A stretch of 64,000 bases of DNA from Lachnospiraceae bacterium (GTDB lineage Bacteria > Bacteroidota > Bacteroidia > Bacteroidales > Muribaculaceae), in the NCBI GenBank assembly GCA_023663655.1, contig JAMPGZ010000001.1, forward strand, positions 221,952 through 285,951. The letters run 5' to 3'. The first letter of the stretch is position 1. Each line of letters opens with the position of its first letter. The notes below the pieces were generated by a model. It ran no database searches. It was not told where the DNA came from and saw nothing but the letters and a program-made list of their open reading frames with translations. Position numbers and translations under genes: made by a program. Shown one piece after another: positions 1 through 8,656 of the stretch.

Positions 1-312
1 ACACGAAGCTGCCGTCACTACCGGTTTCGGGGATACGCATTCATTCCCCATACGCTCCGAGAGCTCCCAGCGACACACATCTTCACATATCTAAGCGGGT
101 GTTACAAAAAAAGAATTTTATCCGTAATTGTAGGGACTCGGTTCGAGCTTCCGCCATAACGAATTGAATATCAGATATGGTATTCTGACGCACGAGCCGT
201 GCGTCACTACATTTGGGTGATTCTGAAGCACCGGCTTGCAGCAGTACTCTTGCGGTTCACACCGACAAGAGCATCTCCGCATCCAAATCTTTCTACATTT
301 TTACCGAACACT
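1..312. other. Left-edge stretch without a gene
   Basis: I see no credible reading frame here. It holds a dispersed repeat at 167-210 (listed separately) and otherwise unremarkable AT/GC-mixed sequence. It lies downstream of the minus-strand tRNA gene and its terminator. Confidence 0.6.
167..210. repeat. Dispersed intergenic repeat, copy 1
   Basis: About 44 bp, nearly identical to 51321-51363. It carries a perfect inverted repeat GACGCAC / GTGCGTC with a 5-base spacer (GAGCC) in this copy. The second copy has one base change in the right arm. Both copies lie in gene-free gaps. Confidence 0.7.
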
Positions 313-352
313 AAAAAAATGAACCGCTACCTGATTGGTAACAGTTCATTTT
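313..352 (-). terminator. Rho-independent terminator of tRNA-Pro
   Basis: Read on the minus strand, a 9-bp stem (AAAATGAAC / GTTCATTTT, 344-352 with 316-324) is followed directly by a run of T. It starts about 11 bases past the 3' end of the tRNA, as expected for its terminator. Confidence 0.7.
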
Positions 353-362
353 AAGATTTTAG

Positions 363-435
363 TCGGGGTGAGAAGACTCGAACTTCCGACCTCCACGTCC
401 CGAACGTGGCGCGCTGCCAACTGTGCTACACCCCG
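363..435 (-). tRNA. tRNA-Pro (anticodon CGG)
   Basis: On the minus strand this 73-nt segment folds as a cloverleaf: acceptor arm CGGGGTG/CACCCCG with discriminator A, anticodon stem CCACG/CGTGG around loop TTCGGGA. The anticodon is therefore CGG, reading proline codon CCG. The T loop reads TTCGAGT. The 3' CCA is not encoded and must be added after transcription. It is a single gene, not part of a tRNA cluster in this window. Confidence 0.93.
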
Positions 436-536
436 AGTGCGATTTTCGGATGCAAAGATACGATATATTTCTTAATTGACAAAAAAAATCAGCATTTTGT
501 ATTTTTCATCGTCAATTTATGTCTTTTACAGCCTGA

Positions 537-1739
537 CTACGCCTTGTCAATCTGCTTCATATTGGGGAGAAATGCTGCCACAATACCCAAAAGCGGCAGC
601 AGAGTGCTTATTTGGAATATGAATTCGACGCTTGTTCTGTCGGCAAGCCATCCGAAGAAAGCGGCACCCACTCCGCCGAGTCCGAACGAGAGACCGAAAA
701 ACAATCCGGCGATAGTACCCACATTGCCGGGCTTCAGCTCAGTGGCGAAAACCAATATCGCAGAAAATGCCGACGAGATGACAAGTCCTATCACAACGGC
801 AAGAATAATAGTAGCCCACAGCCCCACATAAGGCAACAGAAGAGTGAACGGAGCCGCCCCGAGGATTGATCCCCATATCACATATTTACGCCCTATCTTA
901 TCGCCTATCACGCCCCCGGCGATGATTCCCACAGCCGATGCCGCGAGAAACGCAAAGAGGCATAGCTGGGAATGCTGAATCGACATCCCGAATTTATCAA
1001 TCAGAAAGAACGTGAAATAGCTGGTCATGCTCGCAAGATAAAATTGCTTGGAAAATGTAAGAATGACAAGCACAAGCATCGCCCGGTTTATCTGCCGGGG
1101 AGTAAGAGCAAGCAAGGAGCGTGATTTTTTCAGCTCTTTAGTCATGTTGGCTGCAATTTTATGGCTGTACCATTTTCCCACACGCGTCACAACAATTCCG
1201 CCGATAATTGCAGCGATGCCAAACCACACGATCGAACGCTGTCCGTGAGGCAACACGATGATAGCCGCAAGCAACGGTCCTATCGCGCCTCCTCCGTTAC
1301 CTCCGACCTGGAATATCGACTGCGCAAGTCCTTTCTTACGTCCGGCGGCGAGCTGTGCCACTCGCGACGCCTCAGGATGAAATATCGATGACCCCATGCC
1401 TATGACGGAAACCGAGAATATGATCATCATGAAATTATTGGAGAAAGCAAGCAACAACAGTCCGCACAAAGTGAAACACATACCGAGCGTGAGAGCATAG
1501 GGGCTCGGATGCTTGTCGGCATATCTGCCCACAAACGGCTGCAAGATCGATGATGTCATCTGAAACACAAGCGTCACAATGCCAATCTGTGCGAACGAAA
1601 GTCCGAAATCATCCTTTATTATAGGATATATCGACGGGACTACTGACTGGACCGCATCATTCAACATGTGAGCGAGGCTAATAGCGAACAGAACCATGAA
1701 CGTGGTTTTCTCCACCTGCCGCGAATCATCTTTTTCCAT
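537..1739 (-). CDS. fsr: MFS exporter, fosmidomycin-resistance (Fsr) type
   Basis: A 400-residue inner-membrane protein with the twelve hydrophobic segments of a major facilitator transporter. The first helix starts near residue 12 with AHMLNDAVQSVVPSIYPIIK, and the loop after helix 2 reads GRYADKHPSP. The HPEASR motif in helix 4 and the glycine-rich QVGGNGGGAIGP in helix 5 are typical of the Fsr subgroup. Family members export fosmidomycin or related small molecules in exchange for protons; the substrate here is unknown. It is a single-gene unit with a TAACTTTG promoter element on the minus strand at 1807-1814. Membership of MFS is near certain, and the Fsr subgroup likely. Confidence 0.85.
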   Translation of the reverse strand: MEKDDSRQVEKTTFMVLFAISLAHMLNDAVQSVVPSIYPIIKDDFGLSFAQIGIVTLVFQMTSSILQPFVGRYADKHPSPYALTLGMCFTLCGLLLLAFSNNFMMIIFSVSVIGMGSSIFHPEASRVAQLAAGRKKGLAQSIFQVGGNGGGAIGPLLAAIIVLPHGQRSIVWFGIAAIIGGIVVTRVGKWYSHKIAANMTKELKKSRSLLALTPRQINRAMLVLVILTFSKQFYLASMTSYFTFFLIDKFGMSIQHSQLCLFAFLAASAVGIIAGGVIGDKIGRKYVIWGSILGAAPFTLLLPYVGLWATIILAVVIGLVISSAFSAILVFATELKPGNVGTIAGLFFGLSFGLGGVGAAFFGWLADRTSVEFIFQISTLLPLLGIVAAFLPNMKQIDKA

Positions 1740-1806
1740 AAAGCAATTGTCAAAAAAATAATGATACTATCTACTGCAATAATTGATAAGATTGCATTTT
1801 GAAGCG

Positions 1807-1814
1807 CAAAGTTA
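1807..1814 (-). promoter_or_regulatory. Bacteroidota -7 element for the MFS gene
   Basis: Reads TAACTTTG on the minus strand, matching TAnnTTTG, about 70 bases before the MFS start codon. I see no TTTG at the expected -33 spacing, so the call rests on the -7 box alone. Confidence 0.45.
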
Positions 1815-1908
1815 GCAATTTTAGTCCAAAATCTGACACCCCACACATTCTTGCTGCGAATGCATGCAAAATGTCATGGATGTTCATGCTCAGTAATATC
1901 GAGGAAAA

Positions 1909-1941
1909 TTTGGTTTTGCGCTCGACTTATTTGTATCTTTG
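1909..1941 (+). promoter_or_regulatory. Bacteroidota promoter for the DUF4861 gene
   Basis: TTTG at 1909-1912, a 21-base spacer, then TATCTTTG at 1934-1941. Both boxes match the Bacteroidota primary sigma consensus. The start codon at 1998 leaves a leader of roughly 50 bases. Confidence 0.6.
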
Positions 1942-1997
1942 CACCATAGATCAACCAACTTGTAATCCGTTTCAATCTATCAACATTTTAATTTACA

Positions 1998-3173
1998 ATG
2001 AAACATTTCCTGATTTATTCAAGCTTAATCCTGCTGTCATCGGCTTGCACATCACGCAATGCCATGGAAGTCACCGTAACCAACAGTTCTGAAATCGACC
2101 GTACAGGCGAAATTGTCCAAGTTCCGGCTTCGGCTGTGGCACAACGTCTTGGTGCGGAATATTTTTATGTGACCGACTCCAATGGCAATGAACTTCCTTC
2201 GCAGATGACCTATGACGGGTATCTGATTTTTCCTGCCACTGTAGCCGCCGGCGATGTGGCAACATACTCAATCCTCCCGAGCGACACTCTACGCTCATAT
2301 CACGTGGTAACCACCGGACGTGTGTATCCTGAACGTGCCGACGACCTTTCTTGGGAAAACGATAAAGCCGGATTCAGAGCCTACGGTCCCGCAACACAGA
2401 AAAAAGGTGAACGCGGTTTCGGATATGACATATTCCTGAAGCATGATGTGGGACGACCTATAATTGAGGAAATCATCACCACACACCTCGATCCGGCAAA
2501 CAAGGCAATCCATGATTCCCTCAAAAAAGTCGACCCCGAGAAAGCTAAGGAATTCAGCCACTCAATCTCCTATCATTGGGATAACGGACTCGGCATGGAC
2601 TGCTATGCCGTAGGTCCCACTTTAGGCGCCGGAACAGCGGCGCTTGTGGAAAATGACTCGATATTCTACCCCTGGTGCTGGGACACTGTGGAGATACTTG
2701 ACAACGGCCCTCTGCGCTTCACTGCCGACCTCACTTTCACCCCTGCAACCGTTGGCACCGACACTGCCGTGATCGAACACCGCCTCATAACCCTCGATTC
2801 AGGAACCTTCATGAACAATTGCAAGGTGAGCTACGAAGGTCTCACAAAGCCTTACTCCATAGTAGCCGGAATACCTCTACGCGACGAGATGCCTGCGATG
2901 ATGGATGCTGAAGAGGGATGGGTGGCATACGCCGACCCCTTGCAACGCGAAGGCAACGGTCGCGCTCAATTGGGCGTGCTGTTCCCTCAAGGTGTTGACA
3001 GCGTGAAAGTGGCTCACGGTCATGTTCTGGGATATGCCAATTTTGAGCCAGCCGACACTCTCGAATACCTGTTCGGATTCTCTTGGGACAAAGAAAACAT
3101 CCCTTCCATGGAGGAATGGGGAAAATACCTCAGCAGCGTAGCAACCTCAGCTCCATTGACAGTGGAATACTAA
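1998..3173 (+). CDS. DUF4861-family lipoprotein
   Basis: 391 residues. An N-terminal signal ends in a lipobox (LLSSAC), so the mature protein is probably lipid-anchored. The rest matches the DUF4861 family known from gut Bacteroides: an opening VTVTNSSEIDRTGEIV, the YPERADDLSWENDKAGFRAY block and GMDCYAVGPTLGAGTAAL. No enzymatic function is established for the family; in other Bacteroidota it is often found beside pectin or host-glycan genes. Here it has no polysaccharide-utilisation neighbours. It has its own promoter and terminator, so it is a single-gene transcript. Confidence 0.8.
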   Translation: MKHFLIYSSLILLSSACTSRNAMEVTVTNSSEIDRTGEIVQVPASAVAQRLGAEYFYVTDSNGNELPSQMTYDGYLIFPATVAAGDVATYSILPSDTLRSYHVVTTGRVYPERADDLSWENDKAGFRAYGPATQKKGERGFGYDIFLKHDVGRPIIEEIITTHLDPANKAIHDSLKKVDPEKAKEFSHSISYHWDNGLGMDCYAVGPTLGAGTAALVENDSIFYPWCWDTVEILDNGPLRFTADLTFTPATVGTDTAVIEHRLITLDSGTFMNNCKVSYEGLTKPYSIVAGIPLRDEMPAMMDAEEGWVAYADPLQREGNGRAQLGVLFPQGVDSVKVAHGHVLGYANFEPADTLEYLFGFSWDKENIPSMEEWGKYLSSVATSAPLTVEY

Positions 3174-3192
3174 TTTTCACCTTACGCATAAG

Positions 3193-3219
3193 AAAAGCCA
3201 CGGAAATTCCGTGGCTTTT
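3193..3219. terminator. Bidirectional rho-independent terminator
   Basis: A perfect 11-bp stem AAAAGCCACGG / CCGTGGCTTTT with a 5-base loop, A-rich on the left and T-rich on the right. It lies between convergent genes ending at 3173 and 3238 and can serve both. Confidence 0.85.
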
Positions 3220-3237
3220 TGCATGTATATCAGATTA

Positions 3238-4080
3238 TCATGGAAGAGCATTGTAATCGGCATCGTCAACAGGCTCAAGCCATTCATTTGATACATTCTC
3301 CCCGACAGGCGACATGGCAAGATGAGCAAACCACTTGTCCTTAGCCGCGCCATGCCAATGCTTCACATTTGCGGGAATATTCACCACATCGCCCGGCAGA
3401 AGCTTTTGCGCGGGTTTACCCCACTCCTGATACCACCCTTCTCCGGCGACACAGATTAGCAACTGTCCGCCACCCTCGGTAGCATGGTGGATGTGCCAAT
3501 TATTTCGGCAACCGGGCTCAAAAGTTACGTTGGCAATATTGATCTGCTCGGTTGAAATCGGAGCGAGATAACTCTGTCCGATGAAATACTTGGCATAGGC
3601 ATCGTTGGGCTCGCCTATCGGGAAAATCATCTCACGCTCAAAGCTCTCTCGCTCACCGGCAGCTTCCGATTCATCATTCCACACCTCCTTAGCCTGACGG
3701 AAAGCTCCCCACGCCTTAGGCCAACCGGCATAAAACGCCACTTGCGTCAAGATTTCGGCAATTTCAGTGCGTGTCACCCCATTCTTTTTCGCTTCCTGCA
3801 AGTGGAATGTAAGCGACGAGTCGATAATGCCGCTGCTCACAAGAGCGGTGACGGTGACGATACTACGGTCACGCAACGCAAGTTTGTCGGTGCGGCTCCA
3901 TACTTCGCCAAACAGCACATCATCATTGAGCTGAGCAAATTTCGGAGCGAACTCGCCCAACTGCGCGCGTCCGGCAGTCTGTTTGATTTCCGACGGTTTC
4001 CCGGTTAGTTTAGTTGGATTTTGAGAATTAGCCATAACCAATGACATTAAGAAAACTAAAGTTACATATATTCTTTTCAT
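3238..4080 (-). CDS. Secreted carboxymuconolactone decarboxylase-like / cupin fusion
   Basis: The ATG at 4080 gives MKRIYVTLVFLMSLVMANSQ, a clean signal peptide, so I prefer it over the start 27 bases upstream. Residues ~50-140 form a CMD/AhpD-like helical domain (LRDRSIVTVTALVSSGIIDS). It lacks the CxxC of AhpD peroxidase. Residues ~180-265 form a cupin with metal ligands in WHIHHATEGGGQ and a second histidine in KHWHG. Two-domain CMD-cupin proteins are common in gut Bacteroidota and annotated as decarboxylases; no substrate is proven. Export to the periplasm is notable for a presumed small-molecule enzyme. Confidence 0.82.
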   Translation of the reverse strand: MKRIYVTLVFLMSLVMANSQNPTKLTGKPSEIKQTAGRAQLGEFAPKFAQLNDDVLFGEVWSRTDKLALRDRSIVTVTALVSSGIIDSSLTFHLQEAKKNGVTRTEIAEILTQVAFYAGWPKAWGAFRQAKEVWNDESEAAGERESFEREMIFPIGEPNDAYAKYFIGQSYLAPISTEQINIANVTFEPGCRNNWHIHHATEGGGQLLICVAGEGWYQEWGKPAQKLLPGDVVNIPANVKHWHGAAKDKWFAHLAMSPVGENVSNEWLEPVDDADYNALP

Positions 4081-4220
4081 ATTGCAAAATAACACGTTAT
4101 TCGTCACTTTCCGCCTACCAGTTTAGAGTATGTTGCTACCAAAATCACCGATACTCATGAAAAACCGGCTCCCGGCGACACCAAAACCACCGAAACAGCA
4201 ATCATATTTTGCCCCGTCGC

Positions 4221-4251
4221 TTTGCCGATTTTGTGGAAAAGCGTAACTTTG
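4221..4251 (+). promoter_or_regulatory. Bacteroidota promoter that helps decide the start of the next gene
   Basis: TTTG at 4221-4224, a 19-base spacer, TAACTTTG at 4244-4251. Transcription should begin near 4258. An ATG at 4259 would then be leaderless, whereas the ATG at 4286 has a ~28-base leader and yields a proper lipoprotein signal. Confidence 0.6.
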
Positions 4252-4285
4252 TGGCAATATGAGCAAATGGAATGAATCGGGAAAG

Positions 4286-6334
4286 ATGAGATGGCTTATT
4301 GCCGCTCCTGTCGGGATCATCCTGGCGGCGTGCGCCTCCATAGGGCGCCCCACAGGTGGCGACTACGACATTGACCCACCTGAATATGTAGGGAGCAATC
4401 CGGAAATAGGCAGCACCAACTTCAAGGGCAATAAAATCACGGTCACATTCAATGAGAATGTGCAGGTGCAGGATGTCATGAACAAGGTGGTGGTGTCGCC
4501 GGCTCAAAAAAACATCCCTTCGGTCACGGCAAACGGTAAGAAAGTGACCGTAGAGCTGCGTGACACTTTGATACCCGACATGACCTACACGATTGACTTT
4601 TCCGATGCCATACAGGACCTGAACGAGTCCAACGAGCTTGACGGATTTGCCATCGACTTCTCTACCGGCGATTCCATCGACTCGATGCAAGTGTCGGGAA
4701 TGGTGTTTGAAGCGCGCACGCTCGAACCGGCGCAGGGAATGCTCGTGGGAGTCTACAGCAACCTGTCGGACACTGCCGTCAGGACGCTGCCGCTTGAACG
4801 CATCGCGCGCACCAACCAGCAGGGTCAATTCACCATCCGAGGTCTTCACCCCGGCGCTTATCGCATATATGCCATCAACGACGTGAACCGCGACTACCAT
4901 TGGGACCCGTCGGAAGATGTCGCCTTCTATGATGTGACCATATCCCCCTCATCATCGACCGACACTCATGTCGACACACTGCGGCTTGAAAACGGCACCG
5001 ACACAATCATTAACCACACCGTGACTGAATATCTGCCCAATGACATTCTGCTCACATGGTTCAACGAGGGAAATCTCGCACAGTATCTCAAAGACTACCA
5101 GCGCCCCGACAGAAAACGCCTCACGATACAATTCTCGGCTCCTGCCGATTCGCTGCCTAAAATAACACTGCTCAACGGACCGCAACCCGATATGGACATA
5201 TCGGAGTGGGCAAAGCTGAACACCGTAGCCACGCTCGACACCCTCGAATACTTCATAACCGACACCACCCTCATCAAGCAGGACACCCTGATGATAGCGT
5301 TGGGGTATAACCGCACCGATCCCAATCAGGAGCTCGTGTGGGGAACCGACACGCTTCGTGTGCTGTTCAAAGGAGCGCGTGAGGAAGCCCGGCAAAAAGA
5401 ACAGGCTGCGAAGGACTGGGAAAAGCGAGTGAAACGCGCCGAAAAGAAGGGCGAGGACATCGACTCGATCAAAGCTGAGATGAATGCCGAAGAGGCTAAA
5501 AAGAGAGCCTTGAAAATCACGGTTCCGGGCGGAAGCACTCAGGAAATATACGCTCCGCTATATTTGAAGTTCGCGCAACCGATCGACACAATACGCCACG
5601 ACCTCCTGCATCTTGAGCTTCAGGTCGACACATTGTGGGACACCATTCCCGTGCCTCCTATCGTGAAAGTGGATTCACTGGGTCTCATGAGCTACAAAAT
5701 GGACTACAAGTGGGAGCCGGGAGCGAAATACCGCTTCACTGCCGACTCGGGAGCGATAGCCGACATTTACAATGAAGTCAACCGCCAATTCTCCCAAGAG
5801 ATCAATGTGCGTCAAAACGAGGACTACTCGCCGCTCTATTTCTCGGTAACCGGCGTAAGCGACTCGGCGATCATCGAAGTGCTTGACAAAGGCGACAAAC
5901 CGATAGCATCGGCTCCGCTGATCAACGGCGAGGCGGTGTTCCCCTATATGCAGGCAGGCGAATACTACGCGCGCTTGTACATCGACCGCAACAACAACGG
6001 CAAGTATGACACCGGAATCCTCGACAGCATCCAGCCCGAGGAAACCTATTATTGTCCTAAAAAGATTGTGCTCAAGAAGAATTGGGAGGTGGAACAGCGG
6101 TGGAACATCTTTGAAACTCCCGTTGATCTACAGAAGCCTAAAGAACTCATAAAGAACAAGCCCAAAGAGAAAAAACGTCGCAGGAACAAAGACGGAACCT
6201 ATGTCGATGAAAACGGCAATGAAATAACCGACGAGGAAGAAGACGACGGATTCAACGACGAAAACTTCTTCGGACCGGGCAGTTCCAACGGACAACGAAA
6301 TTTTGGAAACGGAAACTTCCGCAATGCATTTTAA
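4286..6334 (+). CDS. Ig-like domain lipoprotein (Bacteroidota conserved)
   Basis: From the ATG at 4286 the protein is 682 residues and starts MRWLIAAPVGIILAAC, a lipobox signal; an in-frame ATG at 4259 adds nine residues but sits on the predicted transcription start. Residues ~35-125 are a bacterial Ig-like (Big_5/SbsA) domain (ITVTFNENVQVQDVMNKVVV). Residues ~145-220 resemble a carboxypeptidase-regulatory-like beta-sandwich (GQFTIRGLHPGAYRIYAIND). A charged stretch near residues 365-405 looks helical. The C-terminus is acidic then Gly/Asn-rich. Proteins of this layout occur widely in Bacteroidota just upstream of DUF3822/rsmD. Function is unknown; a surface or periplasmic structural role is inference. 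Confidence 0.75.
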   Translation: MRWLIAAPVGIILAACASIGRPTGGDYDIDPPEYVGSNPEIGSTNFKGNKITVTFNENVQVQDVMNKVVVSPAQKNIPSVTANGKKVTVELRDTLIPDMTYTIDFSDAIQDLNESNELDGFAIDFSTGDSIDSMQVSGMVFEARTLEPAQGMLVGVYSNLSDTAVRTLPLERIARTNQQGQFTIRGLHPGAYRIYAINDVNRDYHWDPSEDVAFYDVTISPSSSTDTHVDTLRLENGTDTIINHTVTEYLPNDILLTWFNEGNLAQYLKDYQRPDRKRLTIQFSAPADSLPKITLLNGPQPDMDISEWAKLNTVATLDTLEYFITDTTLIKQDTLMIALGYNRTDPNQELVWGTDTLRVLFKGAREEARQKEQAAKDWEKRVKRAEKKGEDIDSIKAEMNAEEAKKRALKITVPGGSTQEIYAPLYLKFAQPIDTIRHDLLHLELQVDTLWDTIPVPPIVKVDSLGLMSYKMDYKWEPGAKYRFTADSGAIADIYNEVNRQFSQEINVRQNEDYSPLYFSVTGVSDSAIIEVLDKGDKPIASAPLINGEAVFPYMQAGEYYARLYIDRNNNGKYDTGILDSIQPEETYYCPKKIVLKKNWEVEQRWNIFETPVDLQKPKELIKNKPKEKKRRRNKDGTYVDENGNEITDEEEDDGFNDENFFGPGSSNGQRNFGNGNFRNAF

Positions 6335-6339
6335 CGACA

Positions 6340-7173
6340 ATGACACAGCAACCCCTTGACAGTTCGCTAATTGCCAATCCACGGCTCTACAACCTCATCC
6401 TGAGGGTGGAACCGGCACGTCTTGACGTGATGATTTACAATGGCGACGAGGAGGACTCAATCATATATCGCAGCATACGTCTCGACACCGCATTATCCCA
6501 AATCGCAGCGCTTGAGGAAACCGTCTACGACAATCCGGTATTGCTTGGTGATTTCAATAAAATCACGGTGATAATCGCGACAACGGAATACGCAATAACC
6601 CCCGAATGGGCGAGCACCGATGAAATCCTTGCCGGAATGGTCGCCGACAAGCTGCTTGTGAACGATGACAATGAGACTGAGTTGTTGAATATCCCAATGC
6701 ACGACACCGGAATCTCGGTTATGCTAAAGCCGGAGACAAGGCTTACAGCATTTCTCCGCCGCACATTCAACAATCCCGAGATCCTTCATCATGTAGTGCC
6801 GTTGATACGCTACTTCAGCAAAAGCGACCGTCTCGGCACCGCAGGAAAGATATTTGTGAATCTACGCAATGACTCGCTCGACATAATCTCATTCTCCAAC
6901 AACTCGCCCCACCTCATCAACACATTCAGGTTCCGCGACAAAATGGATGCCGTCTACTACATCCTCGCTTGCCGCGAGCAACTGAAAGAGAACGGCTCCG
7001 ACCACGAGATCCTTATTTCGGGCAACTCCGACATCAGAGAAGAGATCACTCCGATACTCCGCAGATATGTGGGCTATGTCATGCCTGTCATATTTCCGTC
7101 CACGATATTCAAGGCGGCAAAGGACACAATGAAAGCTCCATTCGATTTAATAGTTTTACCATTATGCGAATAA
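6340..7173 (+). CDS. DUF3822 family protein
   Basis: 277 residues, no signal peptide, starting 6 bases after the preceding stop. Sequence blocks such as RLYNLILRVEPARLDVMIY and HHVVPLIRYFSK match DUF3822, a Bacteroidota family that looks like an actin/ASKHA-type fold remnant. The gene overlaps rsmD by 10 bases, the usual arrangement in this phylum. The coupling suggests a role linked to ribosome assembly, but no function is known. Confidence 0.8.
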   Translation: MTQQPLDSSLIANPRLYNLILRVEPARLDVMIYNGDEEDSIIYRSIRLDTALSQIAALEETVYDNPVLLGDFNKITVIIATTEYAITPEWASTDEILAGMVADKLLVNDDNETELLNIPMHDTGISVMLKPETRLTAFLRRTFNNPEILHHVVPLIRYFSKSDRLGTAGKIFVNLRNDSLDIISFSNNSPHLINTFRFRDKMDAVYYILACREQLKENGSDHEILISGNSDIREEITPILRRYVGYVMPVIFPSTIFKAAKDTMKAPFDLIVLPLCE

Positions 7174-7724
7174 TAAGAGGAAAATACGGCAGACGGCGCT
7201 TCGACGTGCCAAGCAACATATCGGCACGTCCCACCACCGATTTTGCAAGGGAAAACATATTCAATGTTCTTGAAAATCTTGTGGATTTTGAAGGGAAGAA
7301 CGCCCTCGACCTGTTTGCCGGGACAGGAGCCATATCCATCGAGTTCCTGTCACGCGAATGCGCCAGGGTGACGGCTGTCGAAAAAGCCGCCGTGCAATAC
7401 CGGTTCATCAAGAGCGTAGCCGAACGCCTCGGCGACATAAATCTGAATCTCATCAAAGGCGATGTGTTCAAGTTTGTGCAGACCTGCACCGAAAAGTTCG
7501 ACATAATCTTTGCCGATCCCCCCTACGACTTGAAAAACTTTGCCGAAGTGCCTGAGCTGATCCTCAATTCAGCCATGCTCAAGCCCGATACGATTGTCAT
7601 AATCGAGCATTCCAAGAATTATGACTTTTCCAATCTCCCCGGGTTTATGGAGCACCGCGTATATGGCTCGGTCAACTTCTCGATATTCCGTCCGGGTGAA
7701 AACGAAAATGAACCTAAGTCATGA
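7164..7724 (+). CDS. rsmD: 16S rRNA (guanine(966)-N2)-methyltransferase RsmD
   Basis: 186 residues from the ATG at 7164, which lies inside the end of the DUF3822 gene; the opening MRIIRGKYGRRRF is the classic RsmD N-terminus and fixes the start. SAM-binding motif I is DLFAGTGAISIEFLSR; the catalytic motif is FADPPYD. The enzyme methylates N2 of G966 in 16S rRNA during 30S maturation. A 4-base ATGA overlap with the next gene indicates translational coupling. Length and motifs are typical. Confidence 0.95.
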   Translation: MRIIRGKYGRRRFDVPSNISARPTTDFARENIFNVLENLVDFEGKNALDLFAGTGAISIEFLSRECARVTAVEKAAVQYRFIKSVAERLGDINLNLIKGDVFKFVQTCTEKFDIIFADPPYDLKNFAEVPELILNSAMLKPDTIVIIEHSKNYDFSNLPGFMEHRVYGSVNFSIFRPGENENEPKS

Positions 7725-8638
7725 GACTGCGCATTTTTTCGATAATGCTCGTGCTGACGGCTGCATTCGCATCCATCGCAGTCGAAGCCAAAGCCGATGA
7801 ACTGCCGCTTCCCGAAGTTCCGACATCGCTCAGAACACCCGGAGAGCGCGCGGCATACATTGTGTCGCACTTCTGGGACGGAATGGATTTTTCCGACACT
7901 CTCCGCAGCCGCAACAATGAATTTGTCGAACAGAACTTCGTAAACTATCTGAGTCTGTTCCCCCACACTCCCGCCGACACACTCAAAACCGCTGTGCCGC
8001 GATTGATGCAGCACGCTGAAGCCGACACCGTAGCCTACAATCTTCTCGCCGACCTTGCCGACAAATATCTCTATGACCCGGAATCACCGATGCTCGATGA
8101 AGAGTCCTACATAATATTCCTTGAATCCATAACCGGTCGAGGATTTATGGAGGCATCACGACGCACACGATTCGATTACGAGCTTGCCGATGCCATGAAA
8201 AACCGGAAAGGTTGCAAGGCGAGCGATTTCGACTTCATCGATTCCAAAGGCGCGAAAACATCGCTCTACACTTCAGGCGATGGTAAAAGCATGAGAATAT
8301 TGCTGTTCTATGATCCCGATTGCGACCATTGCCACGAGGTGATCCGTGAGCTGGAAACTTCGCCTGTGGTCAACGGCATGCTCCGCGAGGGCAAAATATC
8401 TATTTTTGCCATCTATGCCGAAGGTGATGAAACCGTGTGGAACGGCGCCAAAAACTCATTACCGGCAGGATGGACCAACGGATATTCGCCCGACAATCGG
8501 GTAGAGATGGATGATATATACATCCTGCGCCGCACCCCGACACTGTATCTCCTCGATTCTGACAACACCGTGTTGCTGAAAGACCCGACGGCGGAACAGA
8601 TAATCAGATACGTAAGCGAAAAATCAAACCAATCATAA
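7721..8638 (+). CDS. DUF5106 / thioredoxin-like secreted protein
   Basis: 305 residues with a signal peptide (cleavage near EAKA). The N-terminal half matches DUF5106. The C-terminal half is thioredoxin-like, with the redox motif CDHC in YDPDCDHCHEVIREL and a cis-proline-type segment RTPTLYLLD. Such proteins are thought to act as periplasmic thiol oxidoreductases in Bacteroidota; the partner is unknown. It overlaps rsmD by ATGA and is co-transcribed with it. Confidence 0.8.
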   Translation: MRLRIFSIMLVLTAAFASIAVEAKADELPLPEVPTSLRTPGERAAYIVSHFWDGMDFSDTLRSRNNEFVEQNFVNYLSLFPHTPADTLKTAVPRLMQHAEADTVAYNLLADLADKYLYDPESPMLDEESYIIFLESITGRGFMEASRRTRFDYELADAMKNRKGCKASDFDFIDSKGAKTSLYTSGDGKSMRILLFYDPDCDHCHEVIRELETSPVVNGMLREGKISIFAIYAEGDETVWNGAKNSLPAGWTNGYSPDNRVEMDDIYILRRTPTLYLLDSDNTVLLKDPTAEQIIRYVSEKSNQS

Positions 8639-8656
8639 TCCTTTAAAATCCATAAC

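Noticed and set aside
4202-4900. 232-codon minus-strand frame opposite the Ig-like lipoprotein gene
   Set aside because: It covers the promoter and start of a convincing gene and has no recognisable features.
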